NCBI RefSeq assembly: GCF_963678635.1
Contig: NC_087071.1
Span: forward strand, 124,001 to 188,000
DNA from: Symsagittifera roscoffensis
Taxonomy: Eukaryota > Xenacoelomorpha > Acoela > Convolutidae
Direction of reading: 5' to 3'
DNA: 64,000 nucleotides
The position numbers and the translations under genes are program-made. Position 1 is the stretch's first letter. Each line of letters starts with the position of its first letter. The notes below the pieces were generated by a model. It was not told the origin of the DNA. It searched no databases and saw only the letters and a program-made list of their open reading frames with translations. Shown piece after piece: positions 62,630 through 64,000 of the stretch.

Positions 62630-64000
62630 GAATTTAAGAATTACCACGAAATTGTTGTTTAGAATTTACTCGTAAAACTTACGTATATCAAAGGATCGAC
62701 GTAGTAAGCAATCAGTTTCAGGAATTTGAAGAATTTTCTTCAAGTTGTCGAAGGATCGGACGCAAGCGCGATAATCGTAAATCTAACTATCTAAATTACT
62801 ACGTAAGCAATCAGCAAAAAAAAATTACTTAAAAATCGTTGAGTTGATCTGTGAAACGTAAAAACTGTTTTTTTTGTAGAATATTTTCTTCGCAACAGTG
62901 TAACTTTTAAATCGGCAAACGCAAACTAAATCAACTTTATGACCAGCTAAACAGTAGCAAGTAATGCTTTAGAATAGACGACAAGTTTCTGTTTTATTGG
63001 TTCTGAATCTTTTTTGTGCGTAGCTAATTTTTAGTTGTTTAAGTTTTGAACATGTTTGGCAAAAATGACCTATGGGTTTATACGCTGCTAGCGTGAAGCT
63101 TTTATAGCCAGGTGATCAGTAAGAAAAAACATTCAAAGACTACCAAAACGAATGTTTTATTGAAAAAATTGGTCAAAAAAAATTAAACATGATAATGGAC
63201 AGATTAGTAGAAATGAATGGTAATTGGGAACTTTGGTTTGAGGTGCTGGTTTCATGCCCAAAAATACTCTGCCAAACTAACCCTGTAAAATATTTTCATC
63301 GTCGTTAAATAATATACTGAATTGACCAAAACACCTAATCATACATATTCGATAAAACTTTATGTATATCCATATAAATTCAAACGTACAGAAGTTAACT
63401 GAAACCACTGTGATAAAAATTTTTCTATATATGAAATTTGTATGAGTATTTTTTTCTACAATCAGAAGATCCGATTTTTGTGTTTTACAACTCAAAAACT
63501 TTACTAGTCAATAACCGTAGCGTGAGTTTTGTGACAGACTAAAATATATCATACTGAATAAAAAGCATTGAACGTTTCAAGTTTGGATTTACTGAAAAAT
63601 CATAGTAATTTATTTTCAACATTGACTGCTTTATATTCAACCTTGACCACTTTATGGACAAAACTACAAACTTTTGCATGCAAACATTTTTCTTCAAAAA
63701 ATGTGTATTTAAGCATGTGAATTTTGCGACTAGGAAGAAAAATTACTTGAAAAAATGCTTTTTACAATTTTTTTCTTCGATTGGAAATCTTTCAGTACAT
63801 TTTTTTCTGGACAATCAGTACATGGGTACATGGAATTGCATGACAAAGCATTTTTCGTGTTTGGAGCTCAAGCCAGAATACTAGTGTGTAGCAATTCGGA
63901 GTTTGTAACGAAAAATCGAATAGACGCATGCGGTCAATTTCGTGCCCCGTACCCATCGAAGGCTGTTTTTTCTAGATTGAATTTTGATCTAGATTATCTA
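62630..64000. other. AT-rich intergenic DNA, no gene
   Basis: No convincing coding sequence. The ATCATACAATT-type motif appears in inverted form near 63430 and 63830 (TGGAATTGCATGACAAAGCA). A CGTAGTAAGCAATCAG word occurs at about 62700 and in part at 62800. Confidence 0.5.

Overview
The window is animal nuclear DNA, AT-rich and dominated by repeats. I cannot name the species. An invertebrate fits best. The host genes have introns with GT/AG borders. The mobile elements are a Ty3/gypsy-like LTR element, a CR1-like LINE with an esterase ORF1, and Polinton/Maverick-like genes. The recognisable host pieces are mitochondrial Hsp10, an AIG1/GIMAP-like GTPase, a universal stress protein fragment and a RING exon. 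All of these co-occur in invertebrate genomes.

Layout. 0-6.9 kb: a minus-strand Ty3/gypsy-like element whose Gag-protease frame carries two nonsense codons and whose pol leaves the window on the left. 8.5-12.5 kb: a decayed minus-strand LINE with esterase, RNA-binding ORF1, endonuclease and reverse transcriptase remnants. 11.5-35.5 kb: three long tandem units. Each has the last exon of Hsp10, a small inverted-repeat element, a TC tract, an 85-bp repeat and decayed Polinton genes in the order unknown 173-aa protein, exonuclease-like, membrane protein, packaging ATPase, integrase, capsid-like proteins. Only the third unit runs on to the capsid end. There, a 1-kb segment with the preceding Hsp10 exon splits a capsid-like gene. 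No exon order in this window gives a normal Hsp10 gene.

35.5-41 kb: mostly non-coding, with a LINE reverse transcriptase fragment, a fold-back element built of a 10-bp GAGCGGTTTT-like repeat, a universal stress protein fragment, a tRNA-Arg pseudogene and G-tracts. 41.2-44.9 kb: the one convincing intact host gene, a three-coding-exon minus-strand AIG1-type GTPase of about 658 residues with a long coiled coil. 45.3-47.9 kb: an unrecognised 2-kb segment between diverged direct repeats. 48.2-54.7 kb: three unrelated tandem arrays (about 1,060, 137 and 105 bp). 55-64 kb: AT-rich DNA with a RING-finger exon, copies of a hairpin-rich dispersed repeat (called R1 here) and a recurring ATCATACAATT-like motif.

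The host genes show no common pathway. The story of the window is element invasion followed by duplication. The tandem units share the same lesions in their Polinton genes, so the element was already broken before the region was multiplied. Most element genes are pseudogenes. Positions of decayed features are approximate to tens of bases.
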